DNA of 64,000 bases, taken from the NCBI GenBank assembly GCA_024281675.1, contig JAMXAG010000005.1, positions 1-64,000 on the forward strand, in the 5' to 3' direction. The translations under genes were made by a program, and so were the position numbers. This DNA is from Nitrosomonas sp. Lineage in GTDB: Bacteria; Pseudomonadota; Gammaproteobacteria; Burkholderiales; Nitrosomonadaceae. The notes beneath the pieces are model-generated. The model worked only from the letters and a program-made list of their open reading frames with translations. It searched no databases and was not told where the DNA came from. The stretch's first letter is position 1. Each line of letters begins with the position of its first letter. Positions 48,177 through 60,469 of this stretch are shown piece by piece.

Positions 48177-49040
48177 ATGTTAAAAAATACCCATGAACAT
48201 CATCAACAGGTGGCTACGCATGAAAGGCTTAGTAGTTTTCGTGTGGCCGCCATTCAAATGGCTTCGGGGCCGAGTGTCTCGGCTAATTTAGAAGAAGCGG
48301 CTCGTTGGATTGAAGAAGCGGTGACACAACAAGCTCAGCTGGTTGTGTTACCAGAGTATTTTTGCATTATGGGGATGAAAGATACCGACAAGTTGGCGGT
48401 ACGCGAACATCCAGGCGAGGGGCCAATACAGAAGTTTTTAAGTGATACAGCCAAACGCCACAGAATATGGTTGGTGGGAGGTTCTGTGCCGCTCGCGACA
48501 TCGGATCCTAATAAAGTGTACAACAGTTGCTTAGTGTATGCAGATAATGGCGAATTGGCTGCACGCTATGACAAAATTCATTTGTTTGGTTTGCAATTGG
48601 GTAACGAACATTACGCCGAGGAAAAAACCATTAAAGCGGGAGATAAAGTGGTTACGGTGGATTCGCCATTTGGTCGAATGGGTTTGTCGATATGCTACGA
48701 TTTACGTTTCCCAGAATTATTTCGCAATATGAACAAAGTCGATATCATTCTGGCACCGGCCGCATTTACTGCAATTACCGGAAAAGCACATTGGGAAGTG
48801 TTAGTTCGTGCGCGTGCCGTTGAAAACATGGCTTATGTGATTGCACCAGGACAGGGCGGGTATCATGTGGGGGGTCGAGAAACCAATGGCGATAGCATGA
48901 TTGTCGATCCGTGGGGAGTTGTGATGGAGCGTCTACCAAAAGGCCCAGGTGCAGTAGTTGCGACACTCGATCCTGAATATCAAACGCGTTTACGGACTAA
49001 TTTACCTGCTTTAAATCATCGAACCTTGCAGTTTTGTTAG
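48177..49040 (+). CDS. Carbon-nitrogen hydrolase (nitrilase/Nit family)
   Basis: 287 residues. The catalytic triad is Glu60 (VVLPEYF), Lys133 (YDKIHLF) and Cys173 (SICYDLRFPELF). It is closest in pattern to the Nit1/NitX group, which in other organisms are deaminated-glutathione or omega-amidases; the substrate here is not known. The first 20 residues are not conserved. It stands between glnE and tldD, a common betaproteobacterial setting. Confidence 0.9.
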   Translation: MLKNTHEHHQQVATHERLSSFRVAAIQMASGPSVSANLEEAARWIEEAVTQQAQLVVLPEYFCIMGMKDTDKLAVREHPGEGPIQKFLSDTAKRHRIWLVGGSVPLATSDPNKVYNSCLVYADNGELAARYDKIHLFGLQLGNEHYAEEKTIKAGDKVVTVDSPFGRMGLSICYDLRFPELFRNMNKVDIILAPAAFTAITGKAHWEVLVRARAVENMAYVIAPGQGGYHVGGRETNGDSMIVDPWGVVMERLPKGPGAVVATLDPEYQTRLRTNLPALNHRTLQFC

Positions 49041-49254
49041 CTTGCCGTCTTTGTCCTTAGAAATGCATTGCTCTGGATTTAGGCTAATCCGGGATATCTC
49101 TAGGTTTAATTTTTTTCGCCGTATCTGCAAAATTTCAGTCAACTCCTAGGCACATATTTCATCTAATCCCTTCGTATTAAGGTAAAGTATACTGGTTAGG
49201 TGGTATTGTGATTTCAATTCATGAAAGTGAATCGTTCTAAAATCATACACCTCA

Positions 49255-49271
49255 CCTCAGTTCAACTGAGG
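49255..49271 (+). other. Hairpin upstream of tldD
   Basis: CCTCAG (49255-49260) pairs with CTGAGG (49266-49271) around TTCAA. It lies in the 256-base gap after the nitrilase gene, about 45 bases before the tldD start region. No U-run follows, so it is not a clear terminator. Confidence 0.4.
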
Positions 49272-49314
49272 CTTCTAGGATCATCAATTTCAAATTTTGT
49301 TGGATATAAATGAT

Positions 49315-50811
49315 ATGGTAATGACATTTGAGAGTGCCAAAAATAACCAAGATAATAATGATAATAAAGATTTTTTTGCCATTGCTGATAATTGTCTGTT
49401 GTCGCCTTATGGTATTGATACACCTGGATTACAACAGGTATTAGACCAAATTTTGACTTATCAAGTCGATTATGCCGATTTATTCTTTCAATACAATCGT
49501 TCAGAAGGTTGGGTATTAGAAGAAGGTATTGTAAAATCCGGTAGCTTTAATATTGACCAAGGTGTCGGTGTTCGAGCGGTGAGTGGTGATAAAACAGGTT
49601 TTGCCTATTCCGACGATATTAGCATGTCTGCGTTGGTGACGGCCGCTCAAGCAACACGTGCAATAACTCAGCAAGGAAGTAGTCAATCTGTGCAGGTTGA
49701 GAAACGCCATGATATTGATTTTCATAGGCAACTCTACTTACCTGAGGATCCGATTGGTCATCTAAAAGATGCTGATAAGGTGGCTTTATTAGAAAAGCTG
49801 GAGCGCTATACACGTAAAATAGATCCACGTATTACGCAAGTTGTTGTTTCTCTGGCTGGTGAATATGAGGTTGTTATGATAGCCCGTAGCGATGGTTTGT
49901 TGGCGGCGGATGTCAGGCCATTAGTACGTTTGTCTTTGCAAGTGATTGCAGAAGAAAACGGCCGTCGTGAACAGGGTGTTGCAGGTGGGGGCGGGCGTTT
50001 CGGTTATGCTTATTTTACCGATGAAATATTGCAGGATTATGCACAAAAGGCAGTACATCAAGCAATCGTTAACTTGAATGCGCGACCTGCTCCGGCTGGT
50101 GCTATGACTGTGGTGTTGGGAAATGGATGGCCGGGTATCCTTCTGCACGAGGCAATTGGGCATGGTTTAGAAGGAGATTTTAACCGTAAAGGCAGTTCCG
50201 CTTTTTCTGGTAGAGTGGGGGAGCGTGTAGCTGCGACGGGTGTGACTGTGGTCGATGATGGTACGATTCCGCAACGACGCGGTTCTTTGAATATAGATGA
50301 TGAAGGTAATCCGACACAATGTACAGTATTGATCGAGGATGGAATTTTGAAGGGTTATTTGCAAGATAATTTGAATGCACGGCTGATGGGAGTTGCTGTG
50401 ACCGGTAATGGCCGGCGCGAATCATTTGCACATATTCCAATGCCTCGTATGACCAATACCTATATGTTGAATGGCGATAAGGATCCGGCCGAAATTATTG
50501 CATCTGTGAAGTATGGTTTGTATGCAGCCAATTTTGGTGGCGGACAAGTGGATATAACCAGTGGCAAATTCGTGTTTTCAGCGGCAGAAGCTTATATGAT
50601 TGAAAATGGCAAAATTACCTATCCAGTCAAAGGTGCTACTTTAATTGGTAATGGCCCAGATGTACTGACCCGTGTTTCGATGATTGGCAACGATATGTTA
50701 CTGGATCCTGGTGTGGGTACTTGCGGTAAGGAAGGACAAAGTGTTCCGGTTGGTGTGGGACAACCAACACTTCGCATTGATGGACTGACGGTTGGTGGAA
50801 CGGGAAATTGA
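49315..50811 (+). CDS. tldD: Metalloprotease TldD
   Basis: About 498 residues from ATG 49315; TTG 49297 and ATG 49321 are other possible starts, and the first 30 residues are Asn/Asp-rich and unconserved. TldD with TldE forms a zinc protease that trims peptides such as microcin B17 precursor and CcdA. The metal motif [11 protein letters not shown] lies at 284-294 of the longest frame. The C-terminus [20 protein letters not shown] is conserved. tldE is not in this window. Confidence 0.94.
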   Translation: MVMTFESAKNNQDNNDNKDFFAIADNCLLSPYGIDTPGLQQVLDQILTYQVDYADLFFQYNRSEGWVLEEGIVKSGSFNIDQGVGVRAVSGDKTGFAYSDDISMSALVTAAQATRAITQQGSSQSVQVEKRHDIDFHRQLYLPEDPIGHLKDADKVALLEKLERYTRKIDPRITQVVVSLAGEYEVVMIARSDGLLAADVRPLVRLSLQVIAEENGRREQGVAGGGGRFGYAYFTDEILQDYAQKAVHQAIVNLNARPAPAGAMTVVLGNGWPGILLHEAIGHGLEGDFNRKGSSAFSGRVGERVAATGVTVVDDGTIPQRRGSLNIDDEGNPTQCTVLIEDGILKGYLQDNLNARLMGVAVTGNGRRESFAHIPMPRMTNTYMLNGDKDPAEIIASVKYGLYAANFGGGQVDITSGKFVFSAAEAYMIENGKITYPVKGATLIGNGPDVLTRVSMIGNDMLLDPGVGTCGKEGQSVPVGVGQPTLRIDGLTVGGTGN

Positions 50812-50886
50812 TCTTGGATGATCGACGTTGTTGTGATTAAATGAATGGTTTTTAACTGATTTGATTGATATTGGGATACAGAAAGC

Positions 50887-52590
50887 ATGAATGCGGAATT
50901 AACCGGCGCTGAAATTACGATACGCTGCTTACAAGAGGAAGGGGTGCAGTGTATTTTCGGCTATCCTGGTGGGGCGGTGTTATTTATTTATGATGAATTA
51001 TTTAAGCAGGATAAAGTTCGACATATCTTGGTGCGACATGAGCAAGCGGCGATTCATGCCGCAGATGGTTATGCGCGCTCTAGCGATAAAGTTGGCGTCG
51101 CTTTGGTAACCTCTGGTCCGGGTGTGACTAATGCGGTAACAGGGATCGCTACAGCCTATATGGATTCGATTCCTTTGGTGATTATCAGCGGTCAGGTACC
51201 TACTGGTGCGATTGGTTTAGATGCATTTCAGGAAGTAGATACCGTTGGCATTACACGGCCTTGCGTGAAGCATAATTTTTTGGTGAAAGATGTTTCTGAG
51301 CTGGCTGTAACAATTAAAAAAGCGTTTTATATCGCATCAACCGGTCGTCCAGGCCCCGTATTGGTCGATATTCCCAAAGATGTTACACAGCAACAAGCTC
51401 AGTTTGTTTATCCCGGCAAAGTTACAATGCGTTCGTATAACCCTGTCATCAAGGGAAATTCCCGCCAAATCAAGAAAGCTGCCGAACTGATTCTGGATGC
51501 TAAGCGGCCCATGATTTATGCAGGAGGTGGTGTGATTCTGAGTGATGCTGCTGAACAGCTGACTGAACTTGCGAGGATGCTGAATTTTCCTTGCACCAAT
51601 ACCTTAATGGGGTTAGGTGGTTTTCCTGCAACGGATAAGCAGTCTTTGGGCATGTTGGGAATGCACGGTACATATGAAGCCAATATGGCGATGCAGTATT
51701 GCGATGTGCTAATTGCAGTCGGTGCGCGTTTTGATGATCGTGTAATCGGTAATCCTAAGCATTTTTCTAACGAAAATAGAAAAATTATCCATATTGATAT
51801 CGACCCCTCTTCGATTTCTAAGCGTGTTAAGGTGGATGTGCCAATTGTCGGGGATGTATTGGATGTGCTGAAAGAATTAATAAAATTACTTAAAACTGAG
51901 AAAAAGAAACCCGAGTTGCCATCATTGAAAGAGTGGTGGAAGCAGATTGATTTGTGGCGGGAACGGGATTGTTTGAGATTTGATCGTGATAGCAAAATTA
52001 TCAAACCGCAGATGGTGATCGAGAAACTTTATCAAATTACCAAAGGCGATGCGTTTATTACTTCTGATGTCGGGCAGCACCAGATGTGGGCTGCGCAGTT
52101 TTATAAATTTGATAAACCGCGGCGTTGGATTAATTCCGGCGGATTGGGAACCATGGGTTTTGGCATGCCTGCAGCTATGGGTGTGCAACTCGCAAATCCA
52201 AAGGGTAAAGTTGCCTGTATTACGGGTGAAGCTAGTATTCAGATGTGCATTCAAGAATTGTCTACCTGTAAGCAATATCGGCTACCGCTTAAGATTGTCA
52301 ATTTGAATAATCGCTATATGGGAATGGTGCGGCAATGGCAAGAGTTCTTTCATGGTAACCGCTATGCGGAATCGTATATGAATGCGCTGCCGGATTTTGT
52401 TAAGTTGTCCGAAAGTTATGGGCATGTCGGTATGAAAATTGAGCATCCTGAAGATGTTGAAGGTGCTTTGAAGGAAGCGTTCAAACTTAAAGATCAATTA
52501 GTGTTCTTGGATTTTATTACTGATCAGACTGAAAACGTCTTCCCTATGGTGCCAGGTGGTAAAGGTTTATCTGAAATGATTTTGGTATAA
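50887..52590 (+). CDS. ilvB: Acetolactate synthase, large catalytic subunit
   Basis: 567 residues. It condenses two pyruvates, or pyruvate and 2-oxobutyrate, in valine, leucine and isoleucine synthesis. The catalytic Glu lies in RHEQAAIHAADGYARSS, the FAD region in the middle, and the ThDP motif GEASIQMCIQELSTC through NNRYMGMVRQWQ in the C-terminal domain. In most homologues the motif begins GDGS; here it is GEAS. It is followed by ilvN after six bases. Confidence 0.96.
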   Translation: MNAELTGAEITIRCLQEEGVQCIFGYPGGAVLFIYDELFKQDKVRHILVRHEQAAIHAADGYARSSDKVGVALVTSGPGVTNAVTGIATAYMDSIPLVIISGQVPTGAIGLDAFQEVDTVGITRPCVKHNFLVKDVSELAVTIKKAFYIASTGRPGPVLVDIPKDVTQQQAQFVYPGKVTMRSYNPVIKGNSRQIKKAAELILDAKRPMIYAGGGVILSDAAEQLTELARMLNFPCTNTLMGLGGFPATDKQSLGMLGMHGTYEANMAMQYCDVLIAVGARFDDRVIGNPKHFSNENRKIIHIDIDPSSISKRVKVDVPIVGDVLDVLKELIKLLKTEKKKPELPSLKEWWKQIDLWRERDCLRFDRDSKIIKPQMVIEKLYQITKGDAFITSDVGQHQMWAAQFYKFDKPRRWINSGGLGTMGFGMPAAMGVQLANPKGKVACITGEASIQMCIQELSTCKQYRLPLKIVNLNNRYMGMVRQWQEFFHGNRYAESYMNALPDFVKLSESYGHVGMKIEHPEDVEGALKEAFKLKDQLVFLDFITDQTENVFPMVPGGKGLSEMILV

Positions 52591-52596
52591 AAATAA

Positions 52597-53088
52597 ATGC
52601 GACATATAATTTCTTTGTTGATGGAGAATGAATCAGGTGCTTTATCTCGTGTTGCTGGTTTATTTTCTGCACGCGGCTACAATATTGAGTCTTTGACGGT
52701 AGCTCCTACAGAAGACCCAACGCTGTCACGTATGACGCTCGTTACAATTGGTTCCGACGAAGTAGTCGAACAGGTAACCAAGCAATTGAATAAATTGATT
52801 GAAGTGGTGAAGATCATTGATCTTAATGAAGGCGATCACATCGAGCGAGAATTAATGCTGGTTAAAGTACGCGCGATAGGAGTTGAGCGCGATGAGATGA
52901 TGCGACTGACTGAAATTTTCAGAGGATCTATTATTGATGTAACCAATAAATCTTATACCATTGAATTGACCGGCACCAGTTCCAAACTGGATGCTTTTCT
53001 TGAATCCATTGACCGTAGTGCAGTGCTGGAAACAGTGCGCACCGGTGCTTGCGGTATAGGGCGCGGCGAATGGGTTTTAAGGGTATAA
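52597..53088 (+). CDS. ilvN: Acetolactate synthase, small regulatory subunit
   Basis: 163 residues. It carries an N-terminal ACT domain (RHIISLLMENESGALSRVAG and GYNIESLTVAPTEDPTLSRM) that binds valine, and a C-terminal ACT-like domain. It gives the complex activity and feedback control. The length and the six-base distance to ilvB are standard (the gene is also called ilvH). Confidence 0.96.
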   Translation: MRHIISLLMENESGALSRVAGLFSARGYNIESLTVAPTEDPTLSRMTLVTIGSDEVVEQVTKQLNKLIEVVKIIDLNEGDHIERELMLVKVRAIGVERDEMMRLTEIFRGSIIDVTNKSYTIELTGTSSKLDAFLESIDRSAVLETVRTGACGIGRGEWVLRV

Positions 53089-53145
53089 TCTTTACTGTCC
53101 TAAAATAATTGATAAGCGATTAGGTTACGGGGTTTGAGAGTGTGA

Positions 53146-54237
<1,092 letters not shown>

Positions 54238-54291
54238 TTTATACACATTCAGTCTGATTTTTATCGTATTCCATCTAAAACTATTTTATTT

Positions 54292-54936
54292 ATGACATAT
54301 TATCCTCATCCAATCATTGCCCGAGAAGGATGGCTGTTCATTGCGATAGCATTTTTAGCTGCCATTGGGGTAACGGTATTTGTCGATTGGCTTTGGGCCA
54401 TACCATTTTGGGTAATTTCATTTTTTGTGTTGCAGTTTTTTCGTGATCCACCTCGAGACGTTCCGGACAATCCAAATGCTATCTTGGCGCCGGCGGATGG
54501 TAGAATTGTGGCGATTGAGAAAACTCAAGACCCTTATTTAAAACGTGATGCGATCAAGATTAGCGTGTTCATGAATGTATTTAATGTGCATTCGAATCGC
54601 AGTCCAGTAGATGGTGAAGTACAAGATAAATGGTATTTTCCAGGGAAATTTATCAATGCTGATTTGCCAAAAGCATCATTAGAAAATGAACGTAATGCTT
54701 TATGGATCAAGGCTGATAATGGCGCTGATGTGACTTGTGTGCAAGTAGCTGGTTTGATTGCCAAACGGATTGTTTGCCATATTGCTATCAGGGATCATTT
54801 GCAACGTGGGCAACGTTTTGGTTTTATCCGCTTTGGTTCGCGTGTCGATGTTTACCTACCTTTAAATATCAAAATTAATGTCAATATTGGCGATAAAGTT
54901 TCAGCAACTCAAACTATTCTAGCTGAATTCCGATAA
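54292..54936 (+). CDS. psd: Phosphatidylserine decarboxylase proenzyme
   Basis: 214 residues, the short form found in many betaproteobacteria. It makes phosphatidylethanolamine. Two membrane-facing helices lie at about 12-50. The self-cleavage site that creates the pyruvoyl group is Gly182-Ser183 in RFGSRVD. Motifs LAPADGRIV (65-73) and [16 protein letters not shown] are conserved. It precedes pssA, whose product makes its substrate. Confidence 0.95.
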   Translation: MTYYPHPIIAREGWLFIAIAFLAAIGVTVFVDWLWAIPFWVISFFVLQFFRDPPRDVPDNPNAILAPADGRIVAIEKTQDPYLKRDAIKISVFMNVFNVHSNRSPVDGEVQDKWYFPGKFINADLPKASLENERNALWIKADNGADVTCVQVAGLIAKRIVCHIAIRDHLQRGQRFGFIRFGSRVDVYLPLNIKINVNIGDKVSATQTILAEFR

Positions 54937-55068
54937 TTGATAAATTTGTAGCATTAATAAACAGAAAAAGTATTATTCTAGGTTTTGTGATTGCCTATTG
55001 CTGATTTTCTAGTCGGAAATTAACCACCTAGTATCAGTTGAAGTGTTTCTTTTGGAAATAATATAGCC

Positions 55069-55860
55069 ATGTCTGATTCTCCGCCGGAGCGTATCGTTCT
55101 TAAAACTCGCTTGAGACGTCGTGGTATTTATTTGCTGCCTAATTTATTCACAACAGCTGCACTTTTTGCTGGATTCTATGCCATTGTACAAGCTATGAAT
55201 GGTAATTTTGAGTATTCTGCTACTGCCATTTTTATCGCGATGGTGTTGGATGGACTGGATGGTCGAGTAGCTCGGTTAACCGGTACACAGAGTGAATTCG
55301 GGGCAGAGTATGACAGTATGTCAGATATGGTTTCTTTCGGTATGGCACCTGCACTGATCATTTATGAATGGGCGCTGAAAGATATGGGGCAATGGGGTTG
55401 GATTATTGCTTTTATTTACTGTGCATGTGCAGCTTTAAGGTTGGCGCGATTTAATACTAATATCAATATTGTCGACAAGCGCTTCTTTCAGGGCTTACCA
55501 AGCCCCGCTGCTGCTGGATTAATTGCCGGATTGGTATGGGTAACCATTGATTTTGGAATACAAGTTGATGGAGTGAACATTCAATTCATTGCAGCAGGTA
55601 TTACATTATTTGCCGCTTTGACTATGGTCAGTAATATACCTTTCTATAGCGGGAAAGAGATTAATTTGCGCCGCAGAGTGCCTTTTTTCACAATCTTTTT
55701 GTTGATGTTGTTTTTCTTTGTATTGATTCCAAGTCATCCTCCCTTGGTATTGTTTAGCTTGTTTTTATGTTATGCCTTGTCTGGCTATGCTGTTAAGCTT
55801 TGGCGTTTTTTAGGAAAAAATAGAAACAAGAAAAATATCGGTGAACCTCCAATTTCGTAA
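55069..55860 (+). CDS. pssA: CDP-diacylglycerol--serine O-phosphatidyltransferase
   Basis: 263 residues with about seven membrane segments. The CDP-alcohol phosphatidyltransferase motif is complete: Asp61, Asp64 in DGLDGRVARL, then Asp82 and Asp86 in EYDSMSD. It joins serine to CDP-diacylglycerol. psd lies 132 bases upstream, so both steps to phosphatidylethanolamine are side by side inside the amino acid operon. Confidence 0.95.
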   Translation: MSDSPPERIVLKTRLRRRGIYLLPNLFTTAALFAGFYAIVQAMNGNFEYSATAIFIAMVLDGLDGRVARLTGTQSEFGAEYDSMSDMVSFGMAPALIIYEWALKDMGQWGWIIAFIYCACAALRLARFNTNINIVDKRFFQGLPSPAAAGLIAGLVWVTIDFGIQVDGVNIQFIAAGITLFAALTMVSNIPFYSGKEINLRRRVPFFTIFLLMLFFFVLIPSHPPLVLFSLFLCYALSGYAVKLWRFLGKNRNKKNIGEPPIS

Positions 55861-55907
55861 TTAGCCTATTGTCTAATAGAAAAAAACGATTTATATTCGT
55901 GAGCAAT

Positions 55908-56000
55908 ATGCAAATAAATAATCAACTTCGCTGTTGTATCGCTATTCTAGCGAGACCTTTTATGGTTTCGCAGAATTCCCTGCTGCGCCTTGCGCGCTAA
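55908..56000 (+). promoter_or_regulatory. Possible leader peptide and attenuator region before leuA
   Basis: The 239 bases between pssA and leuA hold a 30-codon frame from ATG 55908 ending NSLLRLAR, with five Leu codons, three of them in the last six residues. A stem GCGAGACC/GGTTTCGC (55950-55957, 55964-55971, one G-U pair) lies inside it, and GCGC-CTT-GCGC sits at its end, followed by an imperfect T-rich stretch. This resembles a Leu-sensing attenuator, but the Leu run is short and the ribosome binding site is weak. It could also simply be the pssA terminator. Confidence 0.35.
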
Positions 56001-56111
56001 ATTTTCTTATTCATTCCTATATTTTTAGCAAATTATAAAATTCTTGTAATGAGTTTTATATCAGAAACAGTATTGAGTAATGTAACTTTTCTTCCCTAAG
56101 TGGAGAGTATG

Positions 56112-57644
56112 ATGCAAGAGCATTTAATTATTTTTGATACGACCCTGCGAGATGGTGAACAAAGTCCTGGCGCTTCCATGACTAAAGAAGAAAAAGTCCG
56201 TATTGCCTGGCAATTGGAGCGTATGAGGGTTGATGTGATTGAGGCCGGTTTTCCTGCAGCTTCCAATGGAGATTTTGAGGCGGTCAAGGCTGTGGCTGAT
56301 TCGGTCAAAGAAAGTACGGTATGTGGTTTGGCACGTGCAATTGAAATGGATATTCAGCGTACAGGTGAGGCGTTGAAAGGCGCGCAATCTGCTCGAATTC
56401 ATACATTTATTGCCACATCACCGATTCATATGAAAAATAAACTCAGAATGGCGCCTGAGCAGGTAATCGAACAGGCGGTAAAAGCTGTGAGATGGGCGCG
56501 CCAGTATACGGATAATGTTGAATTTTCCCCAGAGGACGCGGGTCGCTCGGAAATAGATTTTTTATGCCGTATTCTCGAATTAGTTATTGATGCTGGTGCG
56601 ACTACGTTAAATATTCCAGATACAGTGGGCTACACCATGCCGGATCAATTTGGCAAGCTGATTAATCAATTGCGAGAACGAATTCCAAATTCTGATAAGG
56701 CCGTTTTTTCAGTACATTGCCATAATGATTTGGGATTAGCTGTAGCGAACTCGCTTGCTGCAGTGATGAATGGTGCACGGCAAATTGAATGTACGATTAA
56801 TGGATTGGGTGAAAGGGCCGGCAATGCTTCTTTAGAAGAAGTCGTGATGGCTATCCGTACACGTCAAGATTATTTTCCCTGTGATACTCGTATTGACGCA
56901 ACGCATATCGTTTCGGCTAGTAAATTGGTATCAAGCATTACCGGATTTCCGGTGCAGCCAAATAAAGCAATAGTGGGTGCAAATGCGTTTGCGCACGAAT
57001 CTGGCATTCATCAAGATGGTATTTTGAAACATCGGGAAACATATGAAATCATGCGTGCAGAAGATGTGGGTTGGGGTGCAAATAAATTATTGTTGGGAAA
57101 GCATTCTGGGCGCAATGCTTTTCGTGCTCGATTAACCGAGCTAGGGATTGAATTTGAATCTGAGGAAATGCTTAATAGCATGTTCATGCGTTTCAAGGAA
57201 TTAGCTGACAAAAAACATGAAATATTTGATGAGGATTTGTACGCGCTCGCTTCAGATGAAGTGATTGTGCAGCATGAATGTTTCCGGCTTGTATCGTTGA
57301 TCGTACATAGTGAGACCGGAGAGGTGCCCTACGCACGTATAGTAATTTCTGAGAATGGCAATGAAATGCATGCCGAATCGCAGGGGAGTGGTCCCGTTGA
57401 CGCGACTTTTCGCGCCATCGAATCGTTGTTGAATAGTGGCGCTCAATTGCAATTGTATTCGGTGAATAACATCACCAGCGGAACAGATGCACAAGGAGAA
57501 GTGACTGTGCGGTTGTATAAATCTGATCGTATCGTTAACGGACAGGGCGCTGATACCGATATTGTAGTGGCTTCTGCAAAAGCCTATCTGAATGCGCTCA
57601 ATAAGCTATGTAGTAAATTGGAGCGTGCACATCCACAAATATAA
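56112..57644 (+). CDS. leuA: 2-isopropylmalate synthase
   Basis: 510 residues from ATG 56112, chosen because GGAGAG lies 5 bases before; GTG 56100 and ATG 56109 are also in frame. It joins 2-oxoisovalerate and acetyl-CoA, the first step of leucine synthesis. Metal and active-site motif [33 protein letters not shown], and the C-terminal LeuA allosteric domain (from about 390, with [15 protein letters not shown]). It extends the ilv set upstream. Confidence 0.96.
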   Translation: MQEHLIIFDTTLRDGEQSPGASMTKEEKVRIAWQLERMRVDVIEAGFPAASNGDFEAVKAVADSVKESTVCGLARAIEMDIQRTGEALKGAQSARIHTFIATSPIHMKNKLRMAPEQVIEQAVKAVRWARQYTDNVEFSPEDAGRSEIDFLCRILELVIDAGATTLNIPDTVGYTMPDQFGKLINQLRERIPNSDKAVFSVHCHNDLGLAVANSLAAVMNGARQIECTINGLGERAGNASLEEVVMAIRTRQDYFPCDTRIDATHIVSASKLVSSITGFPVQPNKAIVGANAFAHESGIHQDGILKHRETYEIMRAEDVGWGANKLLLGKHSGRNAFRARLTELGIEFESEEMLNSMFMRFKELADKKHEIFDEDLYALASDEVIVQHECFRLVSLIVHSETGEVPYARIVISENGNEMHAESQGSGPVDATFRAIESLLNSGAQLQLYSVNNITSGTDAQGEVTVRLYKSDRIVNGQGADTDIVVASAKAYLNALNKLCSKLERAHPQI

Positions 57645-57655
57645 AGTGGAAGTGA

Positions 57656-58141
57656 TTGAATCTTAGGAATTATAAGGTGTTAAAACATACGACAACTACG
57701 CTAATGATAGGGATTTCCTTATTGTTTTGTACGCAAATATTTGCATTTCAGTTTCAAGATACAACAGGGAAGATTCACCAGCTTTCCGATTATAAAGGGC
57801 GTTGGGTGATTGTGAATTTTTGGGCGACTTGGTGTCCACCATGTTTAAAAGAAATTCCTGATTTAATTGCTTTGTATGGCAATCGCCAAGATATCATGAT
57901 CATTGGTGTTGCGATGGATATGGACGATCCGAAAATGGTACTGGATTTTGCCCAATCAATGGCTATTAATTATCCTATTGTGTTAGGTAACCAGCAGCTT
58001 GCTGCGCAGATTGATGAAATTTCTTTATTACCCAGTACTTACTTTTATGATCCGAATGGAGAGCCGGCTGCGCGTCAATTAGGAATTGTTTCTCGTGACA
58101 GCATCGAACAATTCATTGCATCCAAGTCACCACAAAAATAA
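57656..58141 (+). CDS. TlpA/ResA-like thioredoxin-fold protein, exported
   Basis: 161 residues from a TTG start (GTG 57677 is also possible). A signal peptide of about 30 residues (TLMIGISLLFCTQIFAFQF) precedes a thioredoxin fold with WCPPC (Cys60, Cys63). PPC-type active sites are found in reducing periplasmic proteins of cytochrome c maturation and similar jobs. The conserved cis-Pro lies in LLPSTYFYD. It follows leuA after 11 bases but is unrelated in pathway. Confidence 0.88.
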   Translation: MNLRNYKVLKHTTTTLMIGISLLFCTQIFAFQFQDTTGKIHQLSDYKGRWVIVNFWATWCPPCLKEIPDLIALYGNRQDIMIIGVAMDMDDPKMVLDFAQSMAINYPIVLGNQQLAAQIDEISLLPSTYFYDPNGEPAARQLGIVSRDSIEQFIASKSPQK

Positions 58142-58154
58142 TAAAAATCCCTTT

Positions 58155-58772
58155 TTATTGGCTGGCCAGCTGGCGATGAGACGAAGGGAAGGTGTATTGC
58201 CACTGGGCTGACCATTTATCAAACACCAATTGAGGATAGGTGGCTACACCGAGACTGCCATTATATCGACCCAATGCACGAAAATAATCGCCTTTTTCTA
58301 TGTCGAGATAGTGCCGCAAAATGGTGCATCCATAGCGCAGATTCACGCGTAGATGAAAAAGGTTATGTTCTTCCTGGCCGATGACATCAACCCAAAATGG
58401 CATTACTTGCATGTAACCCCGGGCACCGGCACTTGAAATGGCGTATTTGTTGAAGCGACTTTCAACTTGAATGACGCTCAATACAATTTGCGGGTCAAGT
58501 CCCGCACGTTTTGATTCATAATAAACTGTGCGCAGAAATTCATCACGTTCGATTGAGTTAGGTATAAATTTTTCCATACGTTGACTCATTATGGTGAGCC
58601 AAGCGATATTATCTGCAATGGCAGCATACTCGATATACGAAACAGCTTGGTCGCTAATCTCATGAAAAGAAATAGTTTGTGTGCTGGCAGATTCGTATTC
58701 GTAGCGTTGCTGATTTGCGGTCAGAGGATTTGAAAATAATATCAGTAAAATTGCACAGATTAGTAAATGCAT
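58155..58772 (-). CDS. Lytic transglycosylase (SLT family)
   Basis: 205 residues. A signal peptide ([20 protein letters not shown]) leads to an SLT domain with the catalytic Glu104 in [11 protein letters not shown], then [12 protein letters not shown] and [14 protein letters not shown]. It should cleave peptidoglycan glycan strands in the periplasm. The start overlaps the end of proS by 13 bases on the same strand, so both are likely on one mRNA. It is convergent with the TlpA gene. Confidence 0.92.
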   Translation of the reverse strand: MHLLICAILLILFSNPLTANQQRYEYESASTQTISFHEISDQAVSYIEYAAIADNIAWLTIMSQRMEKFIPNSIERDEFLRTVYYESKRAGLDPQIVLSVIQVESRFNKYAISSAGARGYMQVMPFWVDVIGQEEHNLFHLRVNLRYGCTILRHYLDIEKGDYFRALGRYNGSLGVATYPQLVFDKWSAQWQYTFPSSHRQLASQ

Positions 58773-60469
58773 AACTTTTGTTTGATAAAGAATAAAATTT
58801 CATCAGTAGCAATTGATTGTGCAGCTTGATCGTTACGTCCTTGATATTCGATTAATGATTGTTTTAATCCACGCTCGCTGATAACAATTCGATGGGGGAT
58901 ACCAATCAGCTCCATATCTGCGAACATCACGCCGGGGCGCTCATTACGATCATCTAGCAGCACTTCAATGCCTTCATTCATAAACACTCGATACAGTTTT
59001 TCAGCGGTTTGTTTGACCAGCTCACTTTTTTCCAAACCAATTGGCACAATCGCTAGTTGAAATGGCGCCATAGCAGGAGAAAAAATAATACCACGATCGT
59101 CATGATTTTGTTCAATGGCGGCAGCAACGATACGTGAAATGCCAATACCGTAGCATCCCATTTCCATCCAACGTGATTGACCGGATTCATCTAAAAAGCT
59201 TGCCTTCATGAGCTGCGAATATTTAGTCCCTAATTGAAAAATATGGCCTACTTCTATTCCGCGGCAAATTTCCAATTGACCCTTGCCATCTGGAGAGGTA
59301 TCGCCATTGACCACATTGCGAATATCAAAAATATGCTCGGGTATTTTTAAATCACGATCAAAATTGACTTGCGTTAAGTGGAATCCTTCCACATTTGCGC
59401 CGCATGCAAAGTTACTCATACTCACTAATGCTTGATCGGCGATAACGGGGCAATTTACTCCAACGGGTCCAATGTAGCCTGGAACTGTACCTGTTTGCTG
59501 TAGAATATCCTGCTCGCTTGCCATTTCAAATTCGGATAAGAAGGGTATTTTTTTGACCTTTAATTCATTGAGTTGATGATCGCCACGTAATAATAGTAGA
59601 AAAAATTGATTGTTTGCTTTGATGGCTAAAGTTTTCAGTGTTTTCTCTAGTGGAATGCCTAAAAAGTCTGCTACTTCGGCACAGGTTTTTTTATTCGGTG
59701 TTGATACTTTCTGCATTTCACCTTGTGGTGCAGTGCGTGAATTTGATGCGGGTAGAGCGGTAGCCAATTCTATGTTGGCGGCGTAATCCGAAGTCGGACA
59801 AAACACGATTGCATCCTCTCCCGAATCGGCAAGTACATGGAATTCATGTGAATGACTACCGCCAATTGCACCAGTATCTGCCGCAACGGCTCGGAATTCT
59901 AAACCCAGTCGGGTGAAAATACGGCTATACGTTTCATGCATGAGTTGATAAGTTTTTAGTAAGCTTGATTCATCAACATGAAAAGAATAGGCATCTTTCA
60001 TGATAAATTCGCGTGCACGCATGACACCGAAGCGTGGGCGGATTTCATCGCGAAACTTGGTTTGTATTTGATAAAAATTGATGGGTAATTGACGGTAGCT
60101 CTTAACTTCCCTGCGTATAATGTCTGTGATGATTTCTTCATGGGTTGGACCAAAGCAAAAATCATGTTCATGTCGGTCTTTGATTTTTAACATTTGCGGG
60201 CCGAATACATCCCAACGCCCGGTTTCTTGCCATAACTCACTAGGTTGTACTGCTGGCATAAGAACTTCGATGGCGTCACTGGCGTTCATTTCTTCACGTA
60301 CGATATTTTCGACTTTGCGTAATATTCTGAGACCTAATGGCATCCAGGTGTAAAGCCCACTTCCAAGGCGTTTAATTAGTCCGGCGCGCAACATAAGTTT
60401 ATGGCTGATGAGCTCAGCCTCTGTCGGCGCTTCTTTAAGAGTAGAAATAAAAAATTGCGAAACACGCAT
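58760..60469 (-). CDS. proS: Prolyl-tRNA synthetase
   Basis: 569 residues, the bacterial-type ProRS. It charges tRNA-Pro. Motif 1 and 2 regions: [20 protein letters not shown] and [20 protein letters not shown]; motif 3 with [18 protein letters not shown]. An INS editing domain (about 225-400), which clears Ala-tRNA-Pro, is present between motifs 2 and 3. It is divergent from rppH, with no strong promoter identified in between. Confidence 0.97.
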   Translation of the reverse strand: MRVSQFFISTLKEAPTEAELISHKLMLRAGLIKRLGSGLYTWMPLGLRILRKVENIVREEMNASDAIEVLMPAVQPSELWQETGRWDVFGPQMLKIKDRHEHDFCFGPTHEEIITDIIRREVKSYRQLPINFYQIQTKFRDEIRPRFGVMRAREFIMKDAYSFHVDESSLLKTYQLMHETYSRIFTRLGLEFRAVAADTGAIGGSHSHEFHVLADSGEDAIVFCPTSDYAANIELATALPASNSRTAPQGEMQKVSTPNKKTCAEVADFLGIPLEKTLKTLAIKANNQFFLLLLRGDHQLNELKVKKIPFLSEFEMASEQDILQQTGTVPGYIGPVGVNCPVIADQALVSMSNFACGANVEGFHLTQVNFDRDLKIPEHIFDIRNVVNGDTSPDGKGQLEICRGIEVGHIFQLGTKYSQLMKASFLDESGQSRWMEMGCYGIGISRIVAAAIEQNHDDRGIIFSPAMAPFQLAIVPIGLEKSELVKQTAEKLYRVFMNEGIEVLLDDRNERPGVMFADMELIGIPHRIVISERGLKQSLIEYQGRNDQAAQSIATDEILFFIKQKLCIY

